DNA of 64,000 nucleotides. Origin: Triops longicaudatus (lineage: Eukaryota > Arthropoda > Branchiopoda > Notostraca > Triopsidae). Shown here piece by piece: positions 12,500 through 23,118 of this stretch; within the stretch, counting starts at the first letter, position 1; every line of letters starts with the position of its first letter. Location of the stretch: positions 91,488 through 155,487 of the forward strand of contig JAGQDJ010000035.1 of the NCBI GenBank assembly GCA_022885665.1. Reading direction: 5' to 3'. Made by a program: the position numbers and the translations under genes. The notes beneath the pieces were generated by a model. The model was not told where the DNA came from. It worked only from the letters and a program-made list of their open reading frames with translations, and did no database searches.

Positions 12500-13930
12500 A
12501 AAGTATATGTGTTTTCAGCAACATAAATTATTATTCACTTTACACCCGCTTTTCGTGTTTCTCGACAAATTTTCTTGCACTTCTTTACTACACCGTTCCT
12601 TATCTACTTTAAATAAAAACTCAAAACACGACAAATACTGCACACATGCTCCCCTTAAAATACATAACTTTTATTTTATTTTTTATTTTTTCATGCTTTT
12701 ACCAGCTTTTTGTTACATCTACTTACAGGACATGTTCCTTTCAATCCGGTGGGTCTATTTTTGTGGTTTCCATTTTCTTGTGTACTTTCAGCTTTCGTCG
12801 ATTTCTTTACCTCATGTCAGTGTTTCCGTTACTTTCGATCCTTTTTAGGCATTTTTTACATTTTCCACAAACCTGTTCTTAATTTAGTATTCCTAGCATT
12901 CTTGCTCTTTCACTACGTTTTCGCTTGTGTTTCTACTAATGCTATATTTCAATATTTTCCGTGCATTTTTCCGTGCATTTTTTAATCACTCATAATTGAT
13001 TAGAGTTCATTTTTATTAATTTACACTTTTAAGGTCCAAAAATGTTCCTGCTTTCTTACAGTTGCCATAAGATTTTCAGGTACATCGTGGCTTATCTTAA
13101 TTTTCTGTTTTCGGCAAAATTTTACGCTTCGTAACTGATTTTAAAAAAGTATTTGCGTCTTTCTTCCTATTGCTCGTGCTTGATATGCTGTATGGTTTTG
13201 AGTTTTGGCATTCTTATTCCAACTTTTTTAACTTGAATTTATGTTCTATTTTCTTGAATTTATTTTTTCTCTTGTATGTATTTTTTAATGATTCTCTACT
13301 TTCAATAAACCCTTCATATGCCAACGCTTCCTCTGTGTGTTTTTATCCTTCACGTGGTTGGCGCCCATTTTGTCCCTCTATCTTATTTCGTATTTTCCCC
13401 CTAATTGTTTGAATGTTTCGTTTTCCTTTCAATTGACTGCATACTTCCAAGTCTTTCCATACGACTGGCATGTACTTCCGTTTTCTCTGAAAGCTTTCCA
13501 TTCCTTGTCTGCGCTTTTTTGTTTCATTTTCTGCATTTACTTTTCTTTTTCAGAGGTCAAATCATACCGGAACCTTTTACCTATTGTTGTATTTCTATGC
13601 TGCAACACTTTACGTACTATTTTACACTTATGGGGTTTTATCAAATTGAAATTGTACCTTATTTTAGCCATTTTCTTTCTCTTCACACACTTATACTGTG
13701 CTATTTGTGTATTTTTTATCACTTCTCTACTAATTTTCATAGACCATTCTTCCCACAAGTATTTGCACGATTTTCATGCATTTCTGGATTCCTTACTACT
13801 TTCTTCATTTTTTACACAATTTTTCGTCCTAACTTTCCATCCATGTTCCATTTACTCTCAATGTTTCGCGATTTTCCACGAATTTTCTACCTTACTGGAC
13901 TCCTTTTCCCTTGCATTTTATACCATTTAG
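12500..13930. repeat. T/C-rich strand-skewed tract, about 1.4 kb
   Basis: The plus strand is dominated by T and C, with recurring TTTTC, TTTCC and CATTTTC words, and is poor in G. The skew stops at 13930, where composition returns to normal. Low purine content removes stop codons, giving two long overlapping frames (13337-13930 and 13405-13968) whose translations are mostly Phe, Leu, Ser and Ile. I read it as decayed simple or satellite-like sequence. No clear repeat unit is visible. Confidence 0.45.
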
Positions 13931-14383
13931 GGTTGACAGGGTCCCTAAAACTGAAGCTGGGATCTTAAACCCAGTCGAGTCGTAAAAAGCTGCTAAGAAT
14001 ATCTTATTTTATCGATATAAACTGGATCGCAGATAAAGTTGAAAGTTTTGTTTCTATGAAAGGCTTGTTTACCATGCATGGGGCCCATGAAAATACGTAT
14101 AGCTTTTACGATACAGGGATCCTATTTAGGGGGTTCTTGGGCAGTATCAGAGGCGACTTGAGGCTGCTTTTTGGCCTTTCTGCCAGAGGAAGAGGCATAG
14201 CGTGGGTAAGCGAGCGAGAAAAAGCAAATGTCACGTGAAAACGACAAGGAAAAGGAAAGGCTGGAGAATCTTCCCGAAAACGGACCCAGCACGAAAATTA
14301 GGGTAGGCCCGGTAGGAACATAAGACGAGGTAACGAAAAGGGCCCAAAGAGGAGTTGTTAAAGAGGTACAGAGAGTGAAGAGC

Positions 14384-14442
14384 AGAAGTGAAGGAGAGAT
14401 ATTGAGAGAGAGAGAGACAGAGAGAAGGGAGAGAAGGCCGAG
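14384..14442 (+). repeat. GAGA-rich tract
   Basis: Contains (GA)n runs around 14404-14434 inside a purine-rich block (14210-14450). Similar GA blocks occur at about 10.07, 19.58, 26.88 and 39.59 kb, and as CT on this strand at 1.46-1.49 kb. Confidence 0.6.
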
Positions 14443-17086
14443 ATGAACGTACAAGCCAAAAGAAGGCCTTGGTCCCCTGCGCTCTTTGGGAGCCGAATTT
14501 CCTTGTATGCGGGGATTCTAGGCCTACTGCTGAAAAATTTAGGCACCCCAACCGACTGACTCGGTGCATCCGCGCATGTATTGGGAAACCACGCCAAAAG
14601 TTTTCCGAAAGGGAAACACGTTGGCGTCCTTGCACAAAAATTTGGGAGAAATTAGGAACAAACTGTACCTTCAATGCTGAACTTGAAGTTCTTTCACTTT
14701 AATTAATGAAACCATTGGACCAAATGTACGAATAACGTATGAAATAAATAAATTAGGGTATTTGCAATTATCTTCTAAGACATTAGAAATATCGAGTCCC
14801 AAAATCCAATCACGTTGGAATTCTAATTGTAAGAAAAGATGCTACTCTTGAAAATTCGGCGCCAATGGGAACTTTTCCAAAACGTTTAAGAGAATCTCAG
14901 TAAATCAAAGAAAACAGCAGCTTAAAGGCAGGTTGGAGCAGTTTACACTGTTTAAAAAGCGAGAAAATGAACGGAACTCTTCGACTACAATTATGAGAAA
15001 ATAAAAACGTGACTTAATATTTTTGACACCAACGGAAATCTTTCGAGATTATCACTAGTATCTGAACTAACTCGAAGGTAATTGCATCTTGAAGGTATGT
15101 CACAGTGGTTATTCAGTTTGCTTGAAAACCATGAAAATGCACGGAAGCATAACAATGTAACTACATGAAAAAGGGGCTTTGAAGAGTACTGTTAAGAGTG
15201 TGACAATACTGCGAAAATAGCCAAGTGTAGTAACGACACGTGGTTCCCGGAAGCGTGTGGCGCTCAGTATTGAAATATGGCGTCGAGACGGCTTACGCAC
15301 AAGAGTGAAAAATGTAGTACAATACAAGATAAAATCGTCTAAAGCTGACTGAACTTTTGCATCGAACGATTTGGAGTGAGCTCTTTTTTTTAGCGAAAAA
15401 CAGAAGTTTTGAAAGAATAGATTCGTCAAATACTGAAGATCCGGACAGTGTTTCATATTATAACAAATGACATTTTAGCTATGCCCGATGTACTTAATAC
15501 CTTCTTTTCATCTGAATATAGGAGAGCTTACAAAAATGTGCTTTACTGAAAACATTTGGCACGAATTGTGAAAATAGTTATGTTTCACAGAACCGCAATT
15601 CGAGTCTGACGAAAACAGGGAAACAGCTAGATTTTTTATACGAATGTATGTTCGTCGTGAAATTCCGAGATTTACTGAAACCAATACGGGTCTTTCTATC
15701 TTCCCTTCCGAAAGACAAAACACGAGGTTTTTCATTTCGATGCATTTCGAAGAGTATCTAGCTCCGATGCTTCCTGTGTGTCAGAAAGAAATTCTTAAAT
15801 TGTTTCGGCAAATCTCACTTCAATTTCATAAACATTCTTTGATTCTCAGTACTATTTGATAACTAAATCCTCATAAGGGTATTTCCATGACCGAAGGGCT
15901 GGGCTTAAGGATCTTGCGCTCATGGTGCTCGCAAGCGGCCACGCCTCCGACGTCCACGGCAATTGTTCGTTCTTCCTTACTCAAACAAACATGAACTTGA
16001 AATCAGCGATTGCTTCGATTCTGAAGTGGCTCCGTAACGATTGAGTCCCGTCTTTAGCCACAAGCCCACTTTCTACTCATGGAATCGCTATAAAAAATGC
16101 AACTGTTCCAATGCAAACGCTATTCGTGGCTGCCAAGTTCCAATTTTCCGTGCTTCCTTTATATAACCGGTCCACTTGACCTGTTTGTTGATTCCTAGGC
16201 TCGACACTAGCACTGAATTGTCATAAAATAAAAGATTCGTTCGCTTTTGCCACGCATTGTTGATCATAAACTTAAGTGCCAATTAAACTGATATGCTTTA
16301 CATGCAAATTATAATTTTATTGTGCTTCCAAAACACACTTCCCAAGGTTGTCTTTTGCGTTTATTTCTAGTTTAACTTCTATCAGCCTCATCTTCACTTT
16401 TACATTTCCTTTACTCATTACTGTCAACTAATTCTTATTACGATATTAGATAGGAGCCAAGTGTACTAGACAACAATGAATGTCTTCATCTCTCTGTAAA
16501 TTGCTTAGTGAATACGTAAATCCATTTTTTAACAAGGACGAATGGTGCCAAAGTTCAGAAAACTGCACATAGTCCTATACGCATTGCTTTTAACAATTAA
16601 CTTCGGTAACAATGTATTTCACCGTTACTAAACAGCCAGAGACGGCACTAAAATCCATTGCTGCCCTACGCCTAACAAAAAGAAATAAGGAACTCGGCTG
16701 TGTAAGTATGGCTCACAGAGCTCCTAAGCAACAATAGATGTTTGCACGGGAAAACATTTATTGTTGCAGGGACGTTAATACAACATACTTATTACCATTT
16801 TTTAAACCGTTATTCTCTCCAAATGTTCGTCACATATGATGGGAGTTTTGTCACTACTTAAAACCGTTTGTGATTCTATTTTTTTAATTGTTGGCGACAA
16901 TGAATGCTGCAACTTAAAGTGAGAAGACGGCCCGAAAATTAGTCGTTCACGTACTATACAAGTGGCGTGAGTTTCTAAGTAATAATTAGCTTGGGCTAAC
17001 TGTGTTCTTCGATTAGGATTGCGTTTAAACGTCGCAAAAAGCTAACAATAGTGTCCAATATGGTGGTACAATAAGTACAAACATAC

Positions 17087-17150
17087 CTTCGTCTTCCTCC
17101 TCCTGCCACGGATGGTTCCACCACCAAAGTTGAGCCCATGAAACTATACC
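17087..17150 (-). CDS. Imp: Imp / IGF2BP, coding exon 2 (end of RRM1)
   Basis: This is a 64-nt internal exon, too short to stand out as an open reading frame. It has a TTTGCAG acceptor and a GAAG|GTATGT donor. It enters in phase 1, matching exon 1, and leaves in phase 2. Spliced to exon 1 it reads NG-YSFMGSTLVVEPSVAGGGRR. This aligns with the vertebrate IGF2BP stretch GKVELQGKRLEIEHSVPKK, the last strand of RRM1 (shared pattern: G-x-x-L-x-V/I-E-x-S-V). I recall that vertebrate IGF2BP genes also have a very short second exon, but I could not check this. Exon 3 (RRM2) is not recognisable in 1-17086, so the gene should continue past the left edge. Confidence 0.87.
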
Positions 17151-20059
17151 CTGCAAAGACACCAAGCAGAAAACTTCATTAGACTCCATGGTCGTACTTT
17201 TGCAATGTATATTATTAGCGTTTCATTGCAGCGATAAAAACTCGACAACAATGAAAAAACAAATGAAAAAGATCTATGGTGGTACCACAGTGTATAGCGC
17301 AAAACTGGAGGACTTTTAGGAGGCCAGTTGTTGCCAACAATCTTGTTCACATTGGGGGTTAACGCAAGTGAAGAAATGAGTGCAAAGTGCCTAATGATTC
17401 AAGTGTATTGTGGGTGTCGGTGTCACGCAGTACTAAATGGAGGGAGAGGAAACGCCGAGTTGGTCCATGTTTCGACATGTCAGTATGCACCGGCTACCGG
17501 TTGCGAGGCACAAATCATCCTCCCCGGCCACCGTTTCTCCGAGTCGACACCAAACCGCCATCTTCATTGCGCATTACACCAATAGTCTCACATAACTCAT
17601 TCCTTCAATCTTCCTAAAGTGCTTGGAAAACATTCTGTTTTCAACATTAAAATAAAAACTCAGTGCCTACGGCTGCCTACACATCAATTGCATGAGTCGT
17701 GCTCCAATACATTAACTTCGTAACCACCAAATAAGCTGTAGGAGAACTGTCATTGTTGCCCAATGTCGTCTAGTTCCTTTACGATCGTCTGCCTGGTACG
17801 TTTTCTGTAACGAGTACAGAACATTATCGTCTCCTAGGAGCTTTACAATCATCGTCAGCTGTCGTCAGTTTTGTGTGCGTTTTAAGGTATCGTAACTAGA
17901 CAAAATTCATTCATGAAGAAAGTTAATGGGTTATTTTCGCACTACACCAAACCCCCAGACGGAAGGTTCGTTCAACTACAGAAAAAACATGTTATAACGA
18001 ACTTTAGAGGGTTGGCAAAACTTTTCAGAACGTCCGAAGTTCAGTTTAAGAGACGCCATACCGTGCAGTAAGAGGTCCTATCAACCTCTTCCATGATACC
18101 CTACATTTCTTTACATGGATTCGTTATAGCGAGGTTCTACTGTATAGTGGCAAATACTACTATAATGAAGTCTGGAAACGGTAGGTTAGCTATTTTCGAG
18201 GTGCATACATGCCGGCTAAAACGGCCCCTGAAACGACTAGTGCAATGAATTTAGATATAAAAAGTTCCGCTTATATTGAACACATTTTACACTTCCGTGG
18301 TCACCAACATGGCCTTCGGTTATAACGCACCACAAATGCTCCGTGTGGTTAAAAACTACACTGAAGTGTTAAGTAATTAAAACAAAAATCACCTGAATCT
18401 AATCTGACCATAATTGTAACGAACTTAATTTCACTTAGCCTAATGTATCTGACTTAATTTTGCATTAATGTTCCTATAGCTTGCATTTGCTCCTTGTGTA
18501 TATAAACGTTAAGTATGTTAAAATAAGTTAAATCATACTCTATTTTGTACGGTTAAGATGGACTAGATTAGGTACAGTTCAGTTAGGTATCTGAAGGGGA
18601 TATAACAGTCCCCAAATTTTCCGTGCTAAGGACGAATTTCACTTTAACAAACCGTTACTACAAGCACTCGACTACTAAAGTGGGTCCGAAAGATCTTGGG
18701 TTCACCAAAACTGTAGCAAGAAAGTCGCTTATAGCGAACTTCGGATAGGCCACTTAACAAAAAATCTGTCCTGGCGAGGTTCATTATCGTGTAACGATAC
18801 TGTTTTTCGTAAAAGTGGTATTGAAATTGTATAACTTTATACTGAACACACTGAAAGACTTGTGATAAATGTTTAAAGGGCGAACAGGGCAGTCAAGAAG
18901 AAATCGGGCGAAGGGCAAACGAACACCTGAAAGAATGGCATTCTCCACTAGATCTTACAATATTTGTATTCGAGTACTGCCTGGTGTAAGACTCGTATCA
19001 ACACTGATTTGCTGCAAATTCTGCTTTATATTTAAACGATTGATGTGATGTAGGTTAGACGAAGCTAATTAATGGTCAAAGTTTAGGGCATAATAGGCCA
19101 AAGTTAGGTCAAACGACAAAGGGTAGTTAGACGGAGCTAGACAACTGCTTCTTTCTCCACTAAAATAGATCATTTCTTAAACTGGCTACCTGAGTCCAAA
19201 CAAGTCCAGTGAATACACTTTCATTTATTTTTACATAGCGTCGAACAAGTTTTGATAGGTAAAAGAGTTCATTATTGTACAAGATCACCCACGTGTACAA
19301 GATCACCACAGTAATGTTGGGGACTCAATACTTTTAAATATTAGAAATCTAACTGTAATTTTGCATATCGCGAATTTCACGTATACTGCGCAACTTCGGT
19401 GTCCCCCAGGAAGTTCGTTATACCAGGCTTCTACTGCAAAAGTAATCGCATAGCGCTGGACAGGCTCACGCGGTGAGTTGTGTGAACAGCCACGGCTCCG
19501 TAATGAGCGAAGGGCAATGAGCAAGTTCTCTATATGGAAGTGGTTACGCGATGGTCAAAAGGTGGAGGGCAAAAAAAGCGAGGAAAAGGGAGAGAAGGAG
19601 TGAGTGAGAAGAACGAGAACAGGTGAATCAGTGTATATAGGTGGGTTCGCTCTGCACGTGAGTCTTCCTTCCTCCTCTCTCACGGCCTTCCCAAGGAGAT
19701 ACTACGCACACACATTATACACATCGTATCTACATATATCCACATGTTCAAGGTGTATATACCCATACTCCTAGTAGCCTTAAAAAAGGAGAAGTTTCTA
19801 TCTTGCTGATGAGCTCAACCAGCCCTGGTTCCTGCGTGCTCTTCCCAAAGCCAACATTCCGACCGACATACCTGAATATTAATCGTGACAAGCACTGCCA
19901 CAGCACACAACATGCAGCAACGCAAAAAGTCCTGCGCGGGCTCAAACTAAAATACACAGATATTGTCTCCTACCTAAAAATATGTGTCAACAAACAACAG
20001 GCTCCTCCTAACAGGAATAATTCACAAAACCCAAAAAAATACAGTGCCAAACTAATGTA

Positions 20060-21180
20060 ATGACCTTTTTCTAGGAACCCGAAGCCTCCGACATTTTGGT
20101 ATCTTCTGTTCTTTCCCATTTTTGGAAAATCATGAAATTCTAGATTTTAGAGAATTCTTTGCCAGTACCTGGACACTACAAATATAAAAACTTTGAGATT
20201 TTTAACAGGGAATAGCTTTAATTTTCTTATATTTAAAACAAATTAAACCTTAAAATATCAATAGTAACGTGTCCGAAGATTGATCAGTTAGATGACATCT
20301 TTCCTCTGGTCACCAAAATTTCCGTAAGTTTGAAAACACTTCGGCTTCTAAGTACCTTAGAGATGCTCTGTTGTTGTCTGTGTTAGTGTACAAATTTTGA
20401 CTCTTCAGAAACTCTTAAAATGCAGATTCCTCCACTACTTCGAACCCTTAAAAATTACCTACAGGAATCAAATCATTGCTTCACTCTGTGTCCAAAAAAT
20501 TTTGAAAATTTAAAATATATGGAAGAAGCTGATTTTTGAAATTCTGAGATTTCTTTGTACACAGGCAGATACTTTTACTTCTGACTTACTCTTACTTTGA
20601 ACGCTTATCATTCGACAATTTATAATCCTCCAAAGCTTCCAAGAACTAAGTCTTCAAAAAGGTTGACCCTTGGAAAAGCCAATGGTCGAAAATCTAGGAT
20701 TTTTGAGTTATTGACTTTCAAACCTTCGAAACTCCAGAATCTGCCCAACAGCTTATGATTATTTCGAATCTTTGGACAATGTACGTCCACGAAAATTTCA
20801 GTTATGAATGTTTGGAATGCTTAAGACTTGAATCTTCAAAAAAAAAAACTTAAACTTTTACACCTTTAAACGTCCTGAATCGCTGAAGATTCTCTGTTCA
20901 CTGCCCAAAACGAATTAACTTACTTTTCCTATTTTTTATCTGAATTTTTTTAAGAACTGTAAATCATTGAACTGCTAAGATTATACTCCAAAAGTATATA
21001 TTCCACAATCCTTCACTCTAAAAATACATTTTTCCGAAAATTAGGATTCTTCTGAACTTCTTTGACTTTCAAACTTACAACAAAATCTGAGAATGTGAAG
21101 TCTTGGATAACTGAAATCTTCGAAAACTGTTAATTTTTTACAAATTTGGAATTTTTGCAAAAAGTACAGTAACACCTTAC
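20060..21180. repeat. AT-rich degenerate repetitive tract
   Basis: Words such as TTCTGAGATTT, CTTCAAAAA and GACTTTCAAA recur in varied form at irregular spacing, for example GACTTTCAAACCTTCGAA near 20723 and GACTTTCAAACTTACAAC near 21063. This suggests an old tandem array too diverged to define a unit by eye. No coding signal. Confidence 0.3.
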
Positions 21181-22005
21181 GTCCCCTTCAGATGACACGA
21201 TAAGAGTTTTGGTTGTTGGTGGTCAAGTTGCACCAGCCAAGCAGGGTCACGTGGAACTCTGGTCTATGATGGCGCGGTGCACAATGGTTTTAAGTGGTTC
21301 AATGCGCCATACATTTTCTAAGTACATTTCATGTCTTGAATGTCTATTCCCCTCCCAATAGCTCGAAAGTACTGTCTCTTTGAAGGCAGTTTTTACTCCC
21401 ATGTAAAACCCACCGCAAAGTTGTCAATGAAGCGCCATAGCTTCCCCATTGTGCGCACGACCAACCTTGATGGCTCGCAAAAAGACCGATCCCGGGGCTG
21501 CAGAAAAAGCAGTACAAATTGGTTTATACTGGGGTCGGAATCAACTCCTTCACATGCAAATTCGGGACGCCGTGCGCTTTATGAATATACAAAAACCTCA
21601 TGGTCAATGCAATGCCTAGTTATCCTTATCGCAATCCCGCCCAGGAATGAAGAACACCCTCGGTGGCTTAAGAAGTATCTTGTGCTCCCTTACCAAGAAT
21701 CACACCAATTAATACTCGTTTTCGTAGTTGTCGCAGCATTAAGAGATTCACGATGGCTTTAGTCCGGTAATTTATTTAAAAGTCCATGGAACAAGGCCAA
21801 TACACTAAATTCTAAGGTGCACTGGCCCTGCTTAACAAAGAATATGCCTTAGATTAACCCTATACAAGACGAACGTCTTGGCGTTGATTTCCCAACCCAA
21901 CTATGATTTCGACATGGTTAGGATTAACGAGTAATCCGACTAAAATAAGAAAGGGAAGGGTTGAGAGTACTTGTGTTAAAGGTATTGGCAAGCCCAGATG
22001 TACAA

Positions 22006-23118
22006 AGACCCGCTTGTATGAGATAGTGAAGTGGGCACCATGAATAAGAACAAGGTTAAATAGTGAAAAATCGCACGTCTGAAAGTCACAGAGAAAGGAA
22101 TGCCTGGTATTGTAAAACATGAAAAGTCTCTTACATCCGGGTTCAACTTACTGAAATCGACGGGAGCAGCGTACAAGCCGCACCTGAGCCGGACGTAAAA
22201 AAAAGTAAGCCTTTAAAAGATTTACCGCACATCAACGTTACTAACAAGTTGGATACTAGAGGAAACTCACGTGGGAGTCACACGACGCTTTCCTAAACAT
22301 TTAAAGTCTTCTACATCCGAGTTTTACATTTTTATTTTTTTACTTAATCCCGGGTTTGATTGCAGAGCATACACTGGAACAATTAGAAGAATAATGAATA
22401 GCAGAAGACTACGTAGCTGAAACCCTAATGTAAGAAGGCACTTTTTTTATAGGATACATTATTTTCAGTCAGATCTTGAATGTACCGCATGTAAGGGAAA
22501 CAATTTGCAGAGACATTCTCCCATAACCTTATTTAACCCTTTGCTCTGGGTTTGGATACATTAAAATAGATTCATGCTTTAACAACTTGACTTTCAACAG
22601 TAGACTTTAACGAAAGCCCGCTTGTAAGAGATCCCTAGTTCAAGAAAGACGAGTGAAATTTTCGGTGCTAAAAGAATCGCACGAAATATATACTTTATGC
22701 TTTTCCGAAACTTTGTATGCAGAGTTCAACCACATTTCATTAAATGAAGACAATTATTGTTGCAATAAAATTTTAGTTGAACCCGGATGTAAGAGACATT
22801 TGTTCTTCCATCCGGGTTCAATATTTGAACGATTCGTGCAATTCGTTTTTCATTAAATTTTAACCACTTGAAATCGTTCCTACATCCGAGTGTGACACTA
22901 CATACAACTACTAAAATATGTTCACCATGCAATATCTTACATGCGGTTCTCTAACCCACGTGCTTCCTTGAGGACCGTGACCCACTTTTCAGCGCTTTCT
23001 GACGGTTTTCCCTCTTACAAACTATTGCAACAGGGACTTGACTACTATTTTATGTACCCAGCATCAATAAGTTTTGTAGATTTCGTCATGCAGTCTTCTC
23101 TTACATCCGGGTGTGATT
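22006..23118. repeat. Dispersed motif cluster, consensus TCTCTTACATCCGGGTTCAA
   Basis: About ten copies or variants of a roughly 20-bp motif occur in 1.1 kb. Clear plus-strand copies are at 22127-22147, 22303-22325, 22804-22821, 22875-22895 and 23093-23118. A clear minus copy is at 22796-22776. Weaker variants are at 22006-22025, 22484-22496, 22615-22633 and 22931-22948. An isolated copy lies at 5723-5747. The core read on the other strand is ACCCGGATGTA, which I recall as the binding consensus of the ETS factor SPDEF. Spacing is irregular. It lies in Imp intron 1. Confidence 0.6.

Larger units (their letters stand above)
1..17086 (-). other. Imp intron 2, left end open (no coding exon recognised)
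   Basis: This stretch follows the Imp exon 2 donor, and no RRM2 or KH exon is recognisable in it, so I infer it is intron continuing off the window. It contains a TG/TA microsatellite (1288-1345), a CT/GA tract (1461-1490), GC-rich islands (2.93-3.23, 3.47-4.2 and 6.87-6.98 kb), a possible MITE (7331-7537), overlapping spurious reading frames in a purine/GC-rich block (9.9-10.3 kb), a tRNA-Tyr half (10372-10408), a CpG-rich ATGGCG cluster (11.6-11.8 kb), a T-rich skewed tract (12.5-13.93 kb) and a GAGA block (14.39-14.44 kb). Ranges not listed are AT-rich with nothing identifiable. The longest unexplained frame is 2632-3231 minus (199 codons), which I do not recognise. Confidence 0.6.

Noticed and set aside
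21340..21762. 140-codon frame on the plus strand
   Set aside because: No similarity to any family I know and no splice or promoter context. It lies in Imp intron 1.
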